Below, piece by piece: positions 15,853-24,018 of a stretch of 37,635 nucleotides of DNA. Position numbers and translations under genes: made by a program. Numbering within the stretch: position 1 is the first letter of the stretch; the number at the start of each line of letters is the position of its first letter. The stretch lies in the NCBI RefSeq assembly GCF_000379525.1, contig NZ_KB902509.1, positions 120,467 to 158,101 of the forward strand, written 5' to 3'. Below the pieces are notes generated by a model. That model saw only the letters and a program-made list of their open reading frames with translations, did no database searches and had not been told where the DNA came from. Source of the stretch: Lamprocystis purpurea DSM 4197. Its GTDB lineage: Bacteria; Pseudomonadota; Gammaproteobacteria; Chromatiales; Chromatiaceae.

Positions 15853-16506
15853 TTAGCGGCCGGCTACCGACGGGGCCGAATCGTTACGACTGATGGATTC
15901 GGTCAGTCGGAAGACGCTGGTCGTCGGATTGCGGTCGGGCTCGCCTTCAGCTTGGGCATCCTCGTGCAGACGGCGCGCCCGCCGGGAGGCGTCTGTGAAG
16001 CCCTCCGAGACCTGATCAAAGTGAAGATGTTTATCGTAGTCGGGAAGGTGATCACGGACCATCCGTTGCAGGTCGTGACGATGACGCGCGCCGGGACTAT
16101 CCCGGAAATGTAGCCACAACCAAAGCTCGAAGCAGGGATTAGAGACCGCGAGTTCAATACCGCGTGCAGCCGCGAGTTGACGGGCATCATTCAGGTTCGG
16201 GTGCTCGTCTACATCAAACGCGCACCAGACCTCGTCGAAGGAGAGGAAGGGGTCATCCTCTCGCTTCGCGTCGGATTCGGCGTCGTACTTGAGCTTTTCT
16301 GCCCGGCGAACCAGTGTCAGCGGTACTCCATGCTGGTTGGGGATGACGATCTCGACGGTGTTGTTACGTGCCCAGCGCTCGAATCCTCGGAAATAATCGG
16401 GTTCCGTCACTTTGCCTTCACAGACGATCAGTAGACGCCGTTTCGGGTTCTTGCTTGGCGCACGCCGCGCTGGGTTTCGTTTTCGATCGCGGCGCTTATT
16501 CTCCAT
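15853..16506 (-). CDS. rloB: RloB-like TOPRIM-fold protein (AbiL-type system)
   Basis: This 217-aa protein starts at ATG 16506, overlapping the ATPase stop by 11 bp. The frame is open to 16584, but that extension lies inside the ATPase gene. The N-terminus is very basic (MENKRRDRKRNPARR). A TOPRIM-like core follows: RLLIVCEGKVTEPDYF has E30, G31 and E35, and the second acidic motif VWCAFDVDEHPN has D98 and D100. RloB (DUF/PF13707-type) pairs with an AAA ATPase in RloAB/AbiL phage-defence modules and is the likely nuclease effector. The motif residues are intact, so the protein should be active. A deleted copy of this gene lies at 6500-6631. Confidence 0.88.
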   Translation of the reverse strand: MENKRRDRKRNPARRAPSKNPKRRLLIVCEGKVTEPDYFRGFERWARNNTVEIVIPNQHGVPLTLVRRAEKLKYDAESDAKREDDPFLSFDEVWCAFDVDEHPNLNDARQLAAARGIELAVSNPCFELWLWLHFRDSPGARHRHDLQRMVRDHLPDYDKHLHFDQVSEGFTDASRRARRLHEDAQAEGEPDRNPTTSVFRLTESISRNDSAPSVAGR

Positions 16507-17770
16507 CCGCTGGGTTCCTGGATTTGACCAGATCCCCGAGAAAGGGGATGGCCCCGTAACGGCCCTGCAGGTAACCGCGCTCAAGGTTCTCGGATGGCTG
16601 CGGCTTGTAATCGGTCAACGGGTAAAGGCAAGTGGCGCCCTCGGAATCCTTCTCGGTCAGCCAGACCTGATCGCGTCGCAAGGGCGCATCCCCGAGCATA
16701 GTCCCGAGCAAGTGCGTGTCGTGAGTCGTGAACAGGATCTGCGCGTTGTGGGAATTCGTGCTCGTGTCGTTGAATTGGCGAAGAATCTGGAGAGCAAGGA
16801 TGGGGTGAAGGTGCGCTTCCAACTCGTCAACAAGCAGCAGGCCGCCATTCCCGAGAACATCCAGCAGTATGTTGCCCATCTGATAAAGCGTGCGTGTCCC
16901 TTGGGACTCTTGCTCCAAGGGGAGCCACGTCTCTTCCGCAGCGTTGCGATGTCGCAGCAGGACCCGAAGACGGATCTCACGGTGTCCACCGTTGAAAACG
17001 CCCGAGCCTTGGTCCGTCTCTTCGGTCTTAAGGTCCATTATTCCAACATCGGCCGCGCGCAGCAGTTCGACGAAGCTCGCCAGGCGTTGCGGCAGGGGCT
17101 TGTCTTTGGAATCGCGTAACTCCAGCACCATCCGGTACTCGGACCCTCTGTCGGCGGGCTGGACACGGCCTCCTTTTTCGATATTGACTGCCTGTAAGTT
17201 ACGAAACCAGCCGTAAAGTGGGCCGAGCTGCTGGTGTCGGAGCTGAACGGCAGCGGAAAGAAACAGGGCGTTCGGTCGGGTGACCTGTTCGATCAGCCGG
17301 TTCTCCCCAAGCAGTTGGTCGCCAAAGCTGAACCGGTCGTCGTCTCGCACGAACCAACTCTGCTCTTCTTCCCCATTCGACGCGTAAAGCCATTCCTCAA
17401 CAAAATGTAGGTCATCTGCTAGGAAGCCGTATCGGTAGCGTACATCCGCGATCAGGAGCGTCACCTCGAACAGCGAAGGCTCGGAAGACTGGCCGCCCCA
17501 GGCGAAGGGGTCGCGCGGCACTCCACCCTCCGGCGGCCAGGCGCGCTGAGATTCAAGGACCGCATCGCGCATGAACCCGAGCGCGGAGAGCACATTGCTT
17601 TTGCCGCTCGCGTTAGCCCCATAGAGCGCAGCCGCCGGAAGCAGTCTTCCGCCGAAGCCCGAGACGTGCCGCGGACGTGGGTCGGCTGGGTCAACGTCGT
17701 CCGCCTGCATGGTGAAGGCCTGTTCATCCCGGATAGAGCGGTGGTTTGCGACCCGGAACTCGATCAGCAT
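16496..17770 (-). CDS. rloA: AAA15/OLD-like ATPase of RloAB (AbiL-type) defence pair
   Basis: This 424-aa protein has an SMC/ABC-like ATPase fold. It starts MLIEFRVANHRSIRDEQAF, the usual AAA_15/AAA_21 opening. Walker A is GANASGKS (51-58), the signature-like motif ESQGT is at 288-292, Walker B plus D-loop is LLLVDELEAHLHP (311-323) and the switch region is FTTHD (347-351). Such ATPases sense phage infection and control a TOPRIM effector, as in RloAB, AbiL and the related PARIS and OLD systems. It is cotranscribed with rloB through an 11-bp overlap. All motifs are intact. The trigger is not deducible from sequence. Confidence 0.88.
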   Translation of the reverse strand: MLIEFRVANHRSIRDEQAFTMQADDVDPADPRPRHVSGFGGRLLPAAALYGANASGKSNVLSALGFMRDAVLESQRAWPPEGGVPRDPFAWGGQSSEPSLFEVTLLIADVRYRYGFLADDLHFVEEWLYASNGEEEQSWFVRDDDRFSFGDQLLGENRLIEQVTRPNALFLSAAVQLRHQQLGPLYGWFRNLQAVNIEKGGRVQPADRGSEYRMVLELRDSKDKPLPQRLASFVELLRAADVGIMDLKTEETDQGSGVFNGGHREIRLRVLLRHRNAAEETWLPLEQESQGTRTLYQMGNILLDVLGNGGLLLVDELEAHLHPILALQILRQFNDTSTNSHNAQILFTTHDTHLLGTMLGDAPLRRDQVWLTEKDSEGATCLYPLTDYKPQPSENLERGYLQGRYGAIPFLGDLVKSRNPADGE

Positions 17771-17893
17771 GAGGGTTTCAAGGCTCCAATATCGAACAAG
17801 AAGGTATCCTTGTTTTCCGGCGCGCTCTGGGTTGTCTCAAACAGACGGCGCGTCTAAGAGATTACGCTACCCTTGCGAACGCATCGCGCCGCA

Positions 17894-18020
17894 GGCCTCG
17901 ATCAAGATTCCGGCCACTTGGTTTCGCCGGGGTGCGTAGTCAGGCCATCCTGGCCTGACACCGTCAGGGCTGGAAGCCCTGACTACGCACGCCGCTGGCC
18001 GGGATTACGATCAAGGCCGC
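17894..18020. repeat. 127-bp palindromic element, copy 1 (MITE-like)
   Basis: This block is nearly identical to 23837-23962. The outer ends are imperfect inverted repeats of about 23 bp (GGCCTCGATCAAGATTCC against the complement of the right end). Inside is a second, perfect pair, GTGCGTAGTCAGG and CCTGACTACGCAC. No ORF is present, so it is a non-autonomous repeat. Its right end runs into the 3' end of the symporter gene and supplies that gene's TGA stop. The rest of the gap 17771-18010 holds nothing else recognised. Confidence 0.85.
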
Positions 18021-19204
18021 ACCGCAGTATCGCGCCGCAGTTCCCGATCCACAATGGCCGCGACCACCAGATCGCCCCACACATTGATGGCGGTGATGGG
18101 GTAGTCGAAGAAGCGGTCGACGATCAGATACAACGCGAGATAGGTCGGGGGCAATCCAAGCAGATCGAGCATGAAAGCCATCATGGCGATACCGCCGCTG
18201 GGAATGCCGGCGGTGCCGGCGGAGGAGGCCATGGTCAACAGTACGATGAAGACGGCCTGGAGCGCAGTGAGTTCGACCCCGGCCAGGTGTGACATGAAGA
18301 TCAGCAGGATCGCCTGATAGAGCGCCGAGCCGTGCATGTTCAGCGTCGCGCCGAGCGGCAGCGCCAGGCTGGTGACCCGCTCGCTGACGCCGAAGTCTTC
18401 CAGCGCGCGCTTGGAGACCGGATAGGTGGCGTTGCTGGAGGCGGTAGACAGCGCGGTCAGCAGCGGCTCCCGACAGGCCGCGACCAGGCGCCAGGGGGAG
18501 CGACGGGTCCGCACCCAGTAGAGCCCCGGCATGAGCAGCAGGGCGTGCAGCACGGCGGCCAGCGCGACCGCCCACACGAAGCTGCGCAGTTGGAAAACGC
18601 CCGCCCAATCCATGGTCGCGAGGCTTCCGTAGACCAGGGCGGCGATGCCCACCGGGGCGATGGCCAGCACGCCGTTCAGCGTCTGCATCAGCAGTGCGTC
18701 CAGGGCTTGGGCCCCGCTGATCAGGGTTGCACGCTGGTCGGCGGCAATGCGCCGGGCGGCGAGGGCGGCGATCACCGCGACGAAGACGATGTGCAGTACA
18801 TTGCCTGCCGTGAGTGATGCGAACAGATTGCTGGGGATGAAGTTATCGATCAGCCGGTCCAGGCTGAAGGCGGCGCCCGTCGTCTGGACTTGCCCCAGAC
18901 TCAGCAGGCCGGCGGGCAGGCCGTGCGCGAACGCGAGCCCGAGCAGGGTGCCGATGGCGGCGGCGACTGCCGAGGTGCCGACATAATAAAGGAAGGTGCG
19001 CCCGCCGATCTGTCGCAGTTCGGTGCTCCCCGCCAGCGAGGCAAAGATCGAAACCAGGATCAACGGCAGGATCAGCAGCTTCAGCAGCGAGATGAAGATC
19101 TGTCCCAGCCAGGCGACATAGGGCGCACCCGCGGGGAACAGCAGGGCGGCCGCGATGCCGAGCAGCAGGCCGACGGGGACGCAGTAGAGCTGGCGAAGGG
19201 TCAT
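18011..19204 (-). CDS. Dicarboxylate/amino acid:cation symporter (DAACS family)
   Basis: This 397-aa inner-membrane protein begins at ATG 19204 with AAGGA 7 bp upstream. It has the GltP/DctA fold. Several hydrophobic helices lead to the serine-rich re-entrant loop ALSTASSNATYPVS, the family motif PLGATLNMHGSALYQ (usually NMDGTALY) and the second hairpin ASSAGTAGIPSGG. The usual Asp of NMDG is His here, a substitution that may alter cation coupling or substrate range. It probably imports C4-dicarboxylates or acidic amino acids with Na+ or H+. It stands alone. The last codons and the stop lie inside the 127-bp repeat, so the C-terminus may have been trimmed by insertion. Confidence 0.9.
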   Translation of the reverse strand: MTLRQLYCVPVGLLLGIAAALLFPAGAPYVAWLGQIFISLLKLLILPLILVSIFASLAGSTELRQIGGRTFLYYVGTSAVAAAIGTLLGLAFAHGLPAGLLSLGQVQTTGAAFSLDRLIDNFIPSNLFASLTAGNVLHIVFVAVIAALAARRIAADQRATLISGAQALDALLMQTLNGVLAIAPVGIAALVYGSLATMDWAGVFQLRSFVWAVALAAVLHALLLMPGLYWVRTRRSPWRLVAACREPLLTALSTASSNATYPVSKRALEDFGVSERVTSLALPLGATLNMHGSALYQAILLIFMSHLAGVELTALQAVFIVLLTMASSAGTAGIPSGGIAMMAFMLDLLGLPPTYLALYLIVDRFFDYPITAINVWGDLVVAAIVDRELRRDTAVRP

Positions 19205-19369
19205 CGCGGGTCCTTACAATGCAAACTGGTTGGAATCTTTCGCGGAAGGTTCGGATATCATACGACGGAGCCAAGCGGCGAACCGAACGGTTCTCTCATC
19301 GCCTGGCTGATCCGCGCTCGATCCTTTCGCGTTGCGTCTTGATGCCCTTATTCGTTCCAGGAGCAGGAG

Positions 19370-21223
19370 ATGATTCCCGCAAGCTTTTTCAGGCACCTGT
19401 TGCTGTCCATCTCCCTGATCCCGGTCGCCCTGCCAGGCGTACTTGCGGCGAGCGACACCATCACTGTTGCGCCACCCGGAGCAGCGCCGCCGGTGACTGC
19501 AACGACCGCCGACTCTGCGGCAATGAATCCGCCGGCGGTTGCCGTGCCGTCGCCGCCGGTGACCGCCGATCAGACCGCGGTCGTCGCGGTTGCGGTTTCC
19601 GAAACCAACCCGTTGCTGCGCGCGACCGCGGAGTCGATCCGCGACCAGGGGGCGCTGACGATTGATGGGGTGCCGCTGGAATCCGGTCGCGTGCTCGCGG
19701 GCTTCTATGCTGCGCGCGGTTATCGGCTGGCGTGGCTGCAGCCGGCACAGGTCGAGGCGCTGCTGCACGCGGTGGAGGCGGGGCAGGCCGCCGGTTTCCA
19801 GCCTGCCGACTACCATGTCGCCACCTTGCGCCGGCTCAGCAAGCCCGGTCATCTGGATGGCCTGGCGCCCGCGGCGCGTCTGGCCGCGGATCTTCAGTTG
19901 AGCGATGCTCTGCTGCGTTACACCTATCACCTGCGGTTCGGCCGCATCGATCCGGCGGCGGTCAACCGCTTTTGGAATCACCGCAAGGCGATTCCCGCGG
20001 AGACCCTGATTCGCTCCATGGAGCAGGTGGTCTCAGCCGCGGATACGCGCGGCAGTTTGGGCGATCTGGCAGCGAAACCGTTCTTCTTTGCCGATCTTGA
20101 GCACGCCCTCCGGAATTTCGGTAGTTCCCGCCCGCTTACCGCATCGCCGCAGATTCCCCAGGGGAAAAAGCTGGTGCCGGGTCGCCGTGACCCGCGGGTC
20201 GTCACGCTGCGGGAGCGGTTGCGGGCGCTCGGTGACGAAACCCCGGCTCCGCAGGACCCGGAGCTGTTCGACCCCGCGCTGCGTGATGCCCTGATGAAGT
20301 TCCAGCAGCGCTCCGGCCTCAATGCGGATGGGGTTGCCGGTGCGGCGACGATCACGGCACTCAATCAGCCGTTCGACGAGAAAAAGGCCGATCAGATCCG
20401 CATCAACCTGGAGCGGATGCGGTGGTTCTACGATGATCTGTCGGCGGATTACGTCCTGGTGGACGTGGCGGGCTTCATGGCGCATGTCGTACGTGACGGG
20501 CGGATCGACTGGAGTACGCGCGTCGTCGTGGGCACTCCGAAGGATCAGACGCCGAGTTTCCGTGACGAGATGGAACATGTCGTCTTCAATCCGACCCGGA
20601 CAGTCCCACCGTCGATCCAGAAAAAGATGCGCGGTGTTTCGAGCCGCTTCAAGGTGGTGGATCGGCGCACCGGCCGCGCGGTCAGCGGCGCCAACGTGAG
20701 TGATCCGCGGCGTTACAGCATCGTCCAGGGGCCTGGGCCATCCAACGCCCTGGGGCGTGTCAAGTTCATCTTTCCGAATGACCATGCGGTCTACCTGCAT
20801 GATACCCAGAGCAAGGGACTGTTCAGCCAGAGCGTCCGGGCCTACAGCCATGGCTGTGTGCGGGTGCAGGACCCGTTGAAGCTGGCCGAGGTGATCCTGG
20901 GCGAGGCCAATTGGGATCGGCGCCAGATCGACCGTGTGATCTCGACCAATAAGACGCGGTATGTCATTCTGGATGAGCGGCTGCCGGTCTTGCTTTACTA
21001 TCTGACCGCCTACGCTGACGAGGACGGCAGGGTCGGATTCCGGTCGGACATCTATGGGCGCGACGCGGCCCTGCGTCAGGCGTTCAAGGGTCCGGCCAGC
21101 GCATTGCGGATCGCGTTCCCCGCACCCCGCCCGTTGGCGGACCCCGCCGCCCCGCAGACGAAGCCCGTCGCGGGGCGCACCGCGGCGACACCGGTTCCGG
21201 CGCCTACCGGGCCGGGTGCGTGA
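19370..21223 (+). CDS. ldtD: L,D-transpeptidase, YcbB/LdtD type
   Basis: This 617-aa exported protein starts at ATG 19370 with AGGAG 6 bp upstream. A signal peptide ends near ALPGVLAA, followed by an Ala/Pro/Val-rich linker. The scaffold domain comes next (about 85-260), then a peptidoglycan-binding domain (FDPALRDALMKFQQRSGLNA), then the YkuD catalytic domain. The active-site motif is YSHGCVRV with H494 and C496. E. coli LdtD has almost the same length and domain order. The enzyme makes 3-3 cross-links between peptidoglycan stems in the periplasm. The C-terminal tail is Pro/Ala-rich. It is monocistronic. The symbol is given by architecture, and another YcbB paralogue name would also fit. Confidence 0.9.
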   Translation: MIPASFFRHLLLSISLIPVALPGVLAASDTITVAPPGAAPPVTATTADSAAMNPPAVAVPSPPVTADQTAVVAVAVSETNPLLRATAESIRDQGALTIDGVPLESGRVLAGFYAARGYRLAWLQPAQVEALLHAVEAGQAAGFQPADYHVATLRRLSKPGHLDGLAPAARLAADLQLSDALLRYTYHLRFGRIDPAAVNRFWNHRKAIPAETLIRSMEQVVSAADTRGSLGDLAAKPFFFADLEHALRNFGSSRPLTASPQIPQGKKLVPGRRDPRVVTLRERLRALGDETPAPQDPELFDPALRDALMKFQQRSGLNADGVAGAATITALNQPFDEKKADQIRINLERMRWFYDDLSADYVLVDVAGFMAHVVRDGRIDWSTRVVVGTPKDQTPSFRDEMEHVVFNPTRTVPPSIQKKMRGVSSRFKVVDRRTGRAVSGANVSDPRRYSIVQGPGPSNALGRVKFIFPNDHAVYLHDTQSKGLFSQSVRAYSHGCVRVQDPLKLAEVILGEANWDRRQIDRVISTNKTRYVILDERLPVLLYYLTAYADEDGRVGFRSDIYGRDAALRQAFKGPASALRIAFPAPRPLADPAAPQTKPVAGRTAATPVPAPTGPGA

Positions 21224-21332
21224 AGCGGCGATCGGCAATCGTCCGGATCTTTGTCACTTGGTGACCCCGTGGAAGCGGCCTCCGGCCGCGCCGCCGACCC
21301 GACGGAGTTTTTCCCGGTCGTCTATTGACCGT

Positions 21333-21350
21333 GAGGGCGCTTGCGCCCTC
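21333..21350 (+). terminator. Small hairpin after ldtD, possible terminator
   Basis: GAGGGCGC and GCGCCCTC form a perfect 8-bp stem with a 2-base turn, about 110 bp after the ldtD stop. No T-run follows, so intrinsic termination is uncertain. The gap 21224-21588 otherwise holds only weak promoter-like sequence. Confidence 0.3.
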
Positions 21351-21447
21351 CGCCCCCTGCTGCTGAGAACGCCGCCGTCTCCTTAGGCGCAACCCGGTCG
21401 CTGCGCCCCCCTCGACCAACATCCCAGGTTGTGAACCCGGTCACAGG

Positions 21448-21474
21448 TTGCCGGTCGTGACCCTGTTATATATT
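21448..21474 (+). promoter_or_regulatory. Weak candidate sigma-70 promoter
   Basis: TTGCCG (21448-21453) and TATATT (21469-21474) are separated by 15 bp and lie 115 bp upstream of the small secreted protein gene. The spacing is short. The AT-rich -10 stands out in GC-rich surroundings, which is the main support. Confidence 0.3.
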
Positions 21475-21588
21475 ACCCTGTTCGTATCGGTTTCTTAACG
21501 AATGATCCAGGTCGAGCTCCCGGTGGCGGCGATACGATCAGGCATCTCATCGCGGGCGTCGTCCCCGCGCTTCGAGCCGGGGCCTATC

Positions 21589-22032
21589 ATGAACGGAAAA
21601 AGCAAAATGACGCGCAAGTTTGGTCACTTCTTCCTGTTGGTCTTGCTGAAACTGCTGATGCCGGTCGGCTGCGCCCAGGCCGGCGATACCACCTCCAAGA
21701 CCAGCGGTCCACTCAATCAGGTGGTGCAACCGGATCAGGCCTTTGGCTTCGATACCGAGCGGGATCTCTGGGTCGAAGTGAGCGTAAACGATGTCGAAGG
21801 TGCACCCGCGGGACAGCGCACGGTTGAAGTCCTTGAACCGATCGACGGTGAGGACGGCGGTTTTCGTGTGATCGAGCGCGGACTAACCGACGAGTGGGGC
21901 AATTTTGACCGTCAAATCCGCGTCCCCAGTTCGGTCAAGAATGTCTTGATTCGGGTGGGCGTATTCGGTATCGATAATTCTGCGCTGGTGCCGGTCGACG
22001 CGACCCTCAATCTGCATCACGAGTTCGGTTGA
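21589..22032 (+). CDS. Small secreted protein preceding LruC-domain gene
   Basis: Starting at ATG 21589 this is a 147-aa protein; the frame is open to 21502, but that extension would precede the signal peptide. The N-terminus is basic, followed by a hydrophobic stretch (FFLLVLLKLLMPVG) and a CAQA|GD signal-peptidase site. The cysteine lies in the signal, but the residues before it are a poor lipobox. The mature part has about six predicted strands (for example DLWVEVSVNDVEG, RTVEVLEPIDG, NVLIRVGVFGI), suggesting a small beta-sandwich. No family is recognised. It ends 54 bp before the LruC-domain gene and is likely cotranscribed with it, so the two may be cosecreted partners. Confidence 0.6.
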   Translation: MNGKSKMTRKFGHFFLLVLLKLLMPVGCAQAGDTTSKTSGPLNQVVQPDQAFGFDTERDLWVEVSVNDVEGAPAGQRTVEVLEPIDGEDGGFRVIERGLTDEWGNFDRQIRVPSSVKNVLIRVGVFGIDNSALVPVDATLNLHHEFG

Positions 22033-22086
22033 TCCAGCATGCACAACCATTTCAGAAAGACACCAGCCATTGATCAGGTGACAGCC

Positions 22087-23805
22087 ATGAAGCACCGCGA
22101 CCACGCGCTCACCCGCCGACTCACCCTCGCGGCGGCAGTCGCCGGGGTGCTGGCCGCCACGACGGCTACCGCGGCGGTATCGGAACCAATCCAGTATCGA
22201 TTCCTGTTCGGCGACGGTTACGGGGCGGCAGTCTACAAGGCCAACTACGATAATCAGGGCATTCCCAAGAAGATGGACCTGACGCCTCAGCCGGTCAGTG
22301 CCGATCTCATGGAACGGATTGCGCAAACCCTGCCGGAATCGAAAGACGTGCGGGTGACCGGGGCGAGCGCCTTGATCGCCGACAGTGATTCATCGACACT
22401 CAATCTCACCAAAGATGCCGATATCTGGATGACCTTCCTGCACGAGGGAGCGGGTTACCAGAACGCGATCGGCTATTATGCCTATCCGGCCAAGAGCCCG
22501 CCGCAGAGCCGCGATGAGGTGGAGTACACCGTGGTGTGGCCCAATACCTCCTACTCGACCTCCGGTGGCAATTCCCTTGGACTCAAGACCGGCCAGCAGG
22601 TCTATCTGGGCCGCTTTCCAGCCGGAACCAAGATCGGCTTCTTTCTGATCGCCAACGGCTGGGATGGCAGCCAGGGGGTGACCGAGCGCTATCCGGGTTG
22701 GGTCTGGCACAGTCTGCAAAGCCTGAATATGGAGACAAACCCGTTGCTGCGCGCCCATATCATCCTGCTCAGGGACGAGACCAACGAACAATTGGTCCTG
22801 GGAGTGGAGGATATCAATCGCGAGAAGAGCAATTGCGACCAGGATTTCAACGACGTGATGGTCAGCATCCAGGCCAACCCCTTCGAGGCCATTTCCAAGG
22901 AAAAGATCGCGGAGTTGGTTGATCCCGCCGACCCGGACAAGGACGGGGTGATGAACTCGGATGATGACTATCCACAGGACCCGTTACGCGCCTCGCGGGT
23001 GACCTACCCGAGCAGCACCGGCCGCGCCCAGTTGGCGTTTGAAGATATGTGGCCGATCGAGGGCGACTATGACCTGGACGATCTGGTGTTGGCCTATACC
23101 CTGACCGAGGTCCGCGATGCCGCGGGCCTGATCCGCGATCTGGAGGGCAGCTTTCAGATCAAATCGCGCGGGTCCGCGTATTCCCAGGGGTTTGGCTTGA
23201 ACTTCCCCAATCTGCTTCCTGAGGATCTGGCGTCCGGGAGCCTTTGGGTCGACGAGGCGGCCAGCCGGCCGCTGACCGCCGAGCCGGAGCAGCGGTCGCT
23301 GACCCTGCTGTTGATTGACGACTCCAAGAAGCTGGCGGATCGCAATCCCGGCAGTCGGACCTGTTACGCGGCCAAGTTCAATGCCGAGCGCAACTGCCCG
23401 GAGGTGAAAGGACCCACCGTGCATTTCCAGGTGACCTTCAAGGAGGCGCTGACCCGCGACGCACTCGGGGCCGCACCCTATAACCCCTTCATCTACATCG
23501 TCGGGGATCGGCCGCGCGAGACGCATCTTCCCGATCATCCGCCGACCGATAAACATAAGACGTGGCTGTTCGGTTGGCAGAATGAAGGCAGCGACCCCAA
23601 GATCGGCCGCTATTTCAAGACCAAGGCTGGACTGCCCTGGGCGATCAATCTGCCGGATGAGTGGCAACAGCCGCTGGAGAAAAACCCGGTCAACAACTGC
23701 TATCCCGGCTTTGTCAACTGGGTCAACACCGCCGGTGCCAAGGATGCGGACTGGTACAAGTCTCCGGTGGCGGGCTGTGTGTTTCCTTATCCGGCGCCGA
23801 AATAG
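22087..23805 (+). CDS. Secreted LruC-domain protein (with DUF4114-like region)
   Basis: Starting at ATG 22087 this is a 572-aa protein with a signal peptide (RRLTLAAAVAGVLAATTATA). A start at 22039 is possible but would add a polar leader. The N-terminal part carries a DUF4114-like segment ending in the acidic motif EKSNCDQDFNDVMVSI. A calcium-binding-like linker DPDKDGVMNSDDDYPQDP follows. The LruC domain begins near LAFEDMWPIEGDYDLDDLVL, the family's hallmark, and extends to the C-terminus with paired Cys residues (CYPGF, GCVFPY). The name derives from a Leptospira surface protein. The biochemical function is unknown, but calcium-stabilised extracellular or surface roles are likely. Confidence 0.85.
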   Translation: MKHRDHALTRRLTLAAAVAGVLAATTATAAVSEPIQYRFLFGDGYGAAVYKANYDNQGIPKKMDLTPQPVSADLMERIAQTLPESKDVRVTGASALIADSDSSTLNLTKDADIWMTFLHEGAGYQNAIGYYAYPAKSPPQSRDEVEYTVVWPNTSYSTSGGNSLGLKTGQQVYLGRFPAGTKIGFFLIANGWDGSQGVTERYPGWVWHSLQSLNMETNPLLRAHIILLRDETNEQLVLGVEDINREKSNCDQDFNDVMVSIQANPFEAISKEKIAELVDPADPDKDGVMNSDDDYPQDPLRASRVTYPSSTGRAQLAFEDMWPIEGDYDLDDLVLAYTLTEVRDAAGLIRDLEGSFQIKSRGSAYSQGFGLNFPNLLPEDLASGSLWVDEAASRPLTAEPEQRSLTLLLIDDSKKLADRNPGSRTCYAAKFNAERNCPEVKGPTVHFQVTFKEALTRDALGAAPYNPFIYIVGDRPRETHLPDHPPTDKHKTWLFGWQNEGSDPKIGRYFKTKAGLPWAINLPDEWQQPLEKNPVNNCYPGFVNWVNTAGAKDADWYKSPVAGCVFPYPAPK

Positions 23806-23836
23806 CGTCCGGGGCTCGGTTGAAGATCGCGCGGTC

Positions 23837-23962
23837 GGCCTCGATCAAGATTCCGGCCACTTGGGCTCGCCGGGTGCGTAGTCAGGCCATCCTGGCCTGA
23901 CACCGTCAGGGCTGGAAGCCCTGACTACGCACGCCCCTGGCCGGGACTACGATCAAGACCGC
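23837..23962. repeat. 126-bp palindromic element, copy 2 (MITE-like)
   Basis: Near-identical to 17894-18020, with the same terminal and internal inverted repeats. It lies between the LruC-domain gene and the hairpin at 23975. No target-site duplication is evident by eye. Confidence 0.85.
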
Positions 23963-23974
23963 GCGGTCTGACCT

Positions 23975-24007
23975 AAGGCGATTGCCGGATTTGACGGCAA
24001 TCGCCTT
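23975..24007. terminator. Strong hairpin after LruC-domain gene
   Basis: AAGGCGATTGCCG and its exact complement CGGCAATCGCCTT form a 13-bp stem with a 7-base loop. It lies 170 bp after the stop of the LruC-domain gene and upstream of the hairpin array. No clear T-run follows. It could end transcription from either side or be another dispersed palindrome, since partial copies of the arm occur near 1131. Confidence 0.45.
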
Positions 24008-24018
24008 GGTTTATCGCC

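Noticed and set aside
20033-21238. 401-codon open frame opposite the L,D-transpeptidase
   Set aside because: The plus strand carries an intact catalytic domain with SHGCVR; the opposite frame has no recognisable domain.
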